A stretch of DNA of 7,437 bases from Nitrospirota bacterium (GTDB lineage Bacteria; Nitrospirota; UBA9217). Both the position numbers and the translations under genes were made by a program. Positions 5,181 through 7,437 of the stretch are shown one piece after another. The stretch's first letter is position 1, and each line of letters opens with the position of its first letter. Under the pieces are notes generated by a model. It did not search any database, was not told where the DNA came from, and worked only from the letters and a program-made list of their open reading frames with translations. The stretch is taken from the NCBI GenBank assembly GCA_021788515.1, contig JAJYKN010000056.1, positions 1-7,437 of the forward strand. Direction: 5' to 3'.

Positions 5181-5633
5181 ATGTATACTTCAATTACTGT
5201 AAAGCAGGTGCTGCGAACGAAGGGACAGGGGTTTCTCGCCATCGGTCCCGGGGCGACAGCCTACGATGCGCTCGAGCTCATGGCGGATAAGAACATCGGT
5301 GCGCTGCTCGTGGTGGACAACGGCAGGCTCATCGGCGTGTTTTCTGAACGGGATTATGCCCGGAAAGTGATCCTCAAAGGAAAGTCGTCGAAGAATACCC
5401 CTGTGCGGGAGTTGATGAGCAGCCCGCCGATCTCGGTAGCTTCCGATACGACATTGCGCGATTGCATGGTGTTGATGACGGACAAACACATCCGCCATTT
5501 GCCGGTCCTGGACCATGGGGCGCTCATGGGGGTCGTGAGCATCGGCGACGTGGTCCATACGATCATTTCGGAACAGGAATCGACGATCGAAGAGCTGCAA
5601 GAATATATCGCCGGTACGGGTTACCGGGCGTAG
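5181..5633 (+). CDS. Two-CBS-domain protein
   Basis: Small cytoplasmic protein of 150 residues made almost wholly of a Bateman module (CBS pair), a fold that usually binds adenosine nucleotides, SAM or related ligands and regulates partner proteins. CBS1 covers about 8-65 (ALELMADKNIGALLVV near 30-45, GVFSERDYARKVI near 52-64). CBS2 covers about 75-130 (VRELMSSPPISVASDTTL near 75-92, HIRHLPVL at 103-110, GVVSIGDVV at 117-125). The C-terminal helix (IEELQEYIAG) is typical of stand-alone members such as mycobacterial hypoxic response protein 1 and many proteobacterial homologues. No catalytic or DNA-binding domain is fused. Start is fixed by the ribosome site at 5169-5176. It is monocistronic, with dinB converging from the right. 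A strong promoter and the leader with an internal terminator imply tight conditional expression. Ligand and partner are unknown. Confidence 0.92.
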   Translation: MYTSITVKQVLRTKGQGFLAIGPGATAYDALELMADKNIGALLVVDNGRLIGVFSERDYARKVILKGKSSKNTPVRELMSSPPISVASDTTLRDCMVLMTDKHIRHLPVLDHGALMGVVSIGDVVHTIISEQESTIEELQEYIAGTGYRA

Positions 5634-5652
5634 GTTTTGTAGCAAACTCGCT

Positions 5653-5683
5653 GGTGGTTTGTTGCATGTGAGCGGTGGTTTGT
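5653..5683 (+). repeat. Two 10-base direct repeats downstream of the CBS gene
   Basis: GGTGGTTTGT occurs at 5653-5662 and 5674-5683, a period of 21 bases, about two helical turns. Function is unknown. Nearby short palindromes are GAACGTTC (5697-5704) and CAAAACGTTTTG (5716-5727). Confidence 0.4.
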
Positions 5684-5730
5684 GCTGTACCTGTGCGAAC
5701 GTTCAGCAAGGTTTACAAAACGTTTTGAGT

Positions 5731-5812
5731 GGTTCGACGGGCCCACCAGGAACGGATAAAAGCCGATCGTTTCAATACTTTCGCCGTTCGCCCTGAGCTT
5801 ATCGAAGGGTGA
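5731..5812. repeat. REP-like inverted pair between convergent genes
   Basis: The left unit begins GGTTCGACGGGCCCACC and ends GGAACGG (5749-5755). The right unit begins CCGTTCGCCCTGAGC (5784-5798) and ends ATCGAAGGGTGA (5801-5812). AACGG/CCGTT are inverted and both units contain a TTCG/TCGAA core. The right unit matches from memory the CCCTGAGCTTGTCGAAGG-type sequence scattered through many bacterial genomes. It lies in the convergent gap where transcripts of the CBS gene and dinB would end; no T-run terminator is evident there. Confidence 0.55.
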
Positions 5813-5871
5813 GAGGAGGGTTTTTCCATCCGTCGCCCGTCTCTTTTCCAGGTACCGTTGTCATCCGCAGG

Positions 5872-7185
5872 TCACACTTTTATATTCAGCATCGGCAGCC
5901 TCAGCCGCTGCCGCTTGTTCTCTCCCTTGAACAAATGCTCCTTTCTCTGCGGCACGTCGCCGCGTTCTCCCTCGTGCTGGGCCTGCAGTTTCGTGGGCAG
6001 GCTTGCCGCATGCTGGACCGCATGCTTGCCGAACTTTCTTGACAGCCCATCCACGCACTCATAAAGCTTCGCCATCTTTTCAATCTTTGTCGTATCGTCG
6101 AAGAGCGTATACTGGACCCCTGATTCGGCTACCAGTCCGGCGAGCACGACGCCGGTCTGGCGAAAGAGCGTATGGGGGCGATAGAGCTGCTCAAAGCTCT
6201 CGCGCAAAGGCCCGAAAAGCTCGACAGGGTAGGCAGTCGGGCGGCTGAGTTTGATCTCCACGCCGCTGCCCGTAAAGTCCTGGGTCCGCAAAAAGACGAC
6301 GAGCCTCGTTGCCGCGAGTTTATAGCGCCGCGCCTTGATGCAGGCGCTTTCGAGGTTCTTCGAGACCTGCGCAAAAACGAAGGTCTTGTCCTGCGAGGGA
6401 GGGGTGAAGGTCTTCGCCTTGCTGATGGACTGGTAGCTGCTCTTCGTCTCCGTGACCACGGGATACACACTCCTGCCGTTCAGCTCGTGCCATACTTCCC
6501 AATAGGGCTTGGAGAGATACTGCAAGACGAACTGCTCGTCTTTTCTCGCGAAGTCCAGGGCGGTTGTGATGTTGTGCTTGTTCAGGAAGGCAGCGGTGTT
6601 CGGCCCGATGCCCCAGACCTTTTCAATGGGGAGTTTTGCCAGGTACAAGTGGACCTCCCTGCCGGGGATCATGGTGAGGCCGTCCGGCTTGTTGTGTTTT
6701 GACCCGATCTTTGCCAGGACCTTGGAAAGGCTTACGCCCGCGGACACGGCGATGCCGAGCTCCTGCTTGATGGTGGCTCGCATCTTCTCGGCGATCGATT
6801 CATAGGGACCGTGAAAGCTCCGCCGGAGGCCCGTGAGGTCCACAAAAGCCTCGTCTATGGAATATTCCTCAACATCAGGGGAAAAACGCCTCAGGATCTC
6901 GAACATCCGGACGGAGAACAGGCTGTAAGTCTCGTAATCCGAGGGAAGGATCACGGCGTCGGGACAGATCTTCTTTACATCAGACAGCCGCACCCCGCGT
7001 GTAATGCCTTTGGCCTTTGCCTCGTAGGAAGCTGCCGCGACAATGCCGCGCTCCTTGCCGCAGATCACCGGCCTGCCCTTGAGCTCGGGATGGATCGCCT
7101 GCTCGCAGGACGCAAAGAACGCGTCGGCGTCGATATGCATGATGGCGCGGGGCCAGGAGGAGAGGGAGATGAATTGATTGTCCAT
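5872..7185 (-). CDS. dinB: DNA polymerase IV (Y-family translesion polymerase)
   Basis: Error-prone polymerase that extends past damaged template bases. With the ATG at 7185 the product has 437 residues. The palm has HIDADAFFASCE with metal ligand Asp19 and steric-gate Phe24, then YSIDEAF with Asp111-Glu112; VSLSKVLAKIGSKHNKPDG (about 151-169) and the KVWGIGP helix-hairpin-helix (190-196) are typical. The little-finger domain spans about 240-350. A clamp-binding motif QYTLF is at 358-362. In E. coli the clamp motif ends the protein; here about 75 further residues follow, ending basic (KRQRLRLPML), as in a known long-tailed subgroup. The frame extends to a TTG at 7206, but ATG 7185 gives the more usual start; a Met nearer the active site (7140) would trim the fold. 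No strong ribosome site and no recognisable LexA box were seen upstream. Transcribed towards the CBS gene. Confidence 0.96.
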   Translation of the reverse strand: MDNQFISLSSWPRAIMHIDADAFFASCEQAIHPELKGRPVICGKERGIVAAASYEAKAKGITRGVRLSDVKKICPDAVILPSDYETYSLFSVRMFEILRRFSPDVEEYSIDEAFVDLTGLRRSFHGPYESIAEKMRATIKQELGIAVSAGVSLSKVLAKIGSKHNKPDGLTMIPGREVHLYLAKLPIEKVWGIGPNTAAFLNKHNITTALDFARKDEQFVLQYLSKPYWEVWHELNGRSVYPVVTETKSSYQSISKAKTFTPPSQDKTFVFAQVSKNLESACIKARRYKLAATRLVVFLRTQDFTGSGVEIKLSRPTAYPVELFGPLRESFEQLYRPHTLFRQTGVVLAGLVAESGVQYTLFDDTTKIEKMAKLYECVDGLSRKFGKHAVQHAASLPTKLQAQHEGERGDVPQRKEHLFKGENKRQRLRLPMLNIKV

Positions 7186-7266
7186 GGTTTCTACACAAAG
7201 GTACAACGTGCGGGTGTGGAGCGCGTCTTTTGCGCGTCGGGCTCGGCCCGCATGGTTAAAATCATT

Positions 7267-7297
7267 GTCGGGTTTTACTTCGTTCTACCCGACCTAC
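7267..7297. repeat. REP-like palindrome upstream of dinB
   Basis: GTCGGGT (7267-7273) and ACCCGAC (7287-7293) form a perfect 7-bp stem around a 13-base loop, followed by CTAC. Read on the minus strand it begins GTAGGTCGGGT and resembles the GTAGGTTGGGT...ACCCAACA type of dispersed repeat found in many bacterial genomes. A separate small hairpin CGGGC-TCG-GCCCG lies at 7238-7250. Confidence 0.55.
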
Positions 7298-7437
7298 CGT
7301 CTACTATTCATTTTTGGATGTTCGTCAGGAAGTCCCGCATCTACAAATATGTTTCCGGTTCCTTCCTTGCACTGCACTTCACGGTCAGCTGCGCCATAAC
7401 CTGCTGGATCCTGGGCTCCTGCATTACTCTCGCCTTG
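7294..7437 (-). pseudogene. Possible HTH antitoxin N-terminal remnant, open at window edge
   Basis: A minus-strand frame enters at the window edge and ends at a TAG (7296-7294) inside the REP-like repeat. Its last 23 residues contain GTGNIFVDAGLPDEHPKM, resembling the GNVFADLGLPDAEE start of XRE/HTH_37-type antitoxins (HigA-like). No start codon is visible in frame; a frameshift from the overlapping frame with MAQLTVK (ATG near 7395) is possible. The helix-turn-helix itself is absent. Competing readings exist: a plus-strand hydrophobic frame from ATG 7318 and a second minus frame ending at 7341. Weak call. Confidence 0.25.

Noticed and set aside
5697..5727. GAACGTTC and CAAAACGTTTTG as LexA-type operators for dinB
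   Set aside because: They lie downstream of dinB, not at its promoter, and lack the 4-base centre of GAACNNNNGTTC boxes.
7318..7437. Hydrophobic plus-strand frame from ATG 7318 to the window edge as a membrane protein
   Set aside because: No ribosome site and only 40 codons visible; it is antisense to equally open minus-strand frames, so it cannot be supported without flanking sequence.

Overview
The window looks like a chromosomal stretch from an anaerobic or sediment-type bacterium of moderately high GC, in the Desulfobacterota/Nitrospirota range. This is inferred from the gene mix (cobalamin-dependent radical SAM enzyme, DUF5714 protein, HD-GYP protein, small CBS-pair protein) and from several kinds of short dispersed intergenic repeats. 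No rRNA, tRNA, CRISPR array or intact mobile element is visible, and the species cannot be named from the sequence.

Bases 1-3418 hold three genes on the + strand. The first is a B12-binding/radical SAM enzyme whose 5' end lies outside the window. It is followed after 34 bases by a type III polyketide synthase (chalcone/stilbene synthase fold), and then by a cysteine-rich DUF5714 protein that may have its own promoter. The first two look like an operon and may belong to a small lipid or polyketide pathway that continues upstream. Bases 3486-4238 encode a c-di-GMP phosphodiesterase-type HD-GYP domain behind an N-terminal four-cysteine zinc ribbon.

Bases 4239-5180 contain no convincing protein gene. 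The first 700 bases carry repeats and hairpins: a run seen as a dispersed intergenic sequence in many genomes, a long inverted repeat, and a 15-base exact match to a site upstream of the DUF5714 gene. The last 240 bases are the most interesting part of the window. A near-consensus sigma-70 promoter starts a leader of about 200 bases with several hairpins, a strong intrinsic terminator and a 10-bp alternative pairing. It ends in an excellent ribosome binding site for a two-CBS-domain protein (5181-5633). This arrangement suggests transcription attenuation or a riboswitch. The class is unassigned; a distant likeness to c-di-GMP class I (GEMM) RNAs is discussed but not claimed.

Bases 5634-5871 separate the CBS gene from a convergent dinB gene (DNA polymerase IV, 5872-7185, minus strand) and contain a REP-like inverted pair. 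Upstream of dinB, bases 7207-7437 carry another REP-like palindrome. A minus-strand reading frame running into it resembles the start of an HTH antitoxin and appears to be cut short by the repeat.

Functionally, the left part suggests secondary or lipid metabolism, the middle nucleotide-second-messenger and ligand sensing (HD-GYP, CBS), and the right DNA damage tolerance. Only the first two genes are tied together by spacing.
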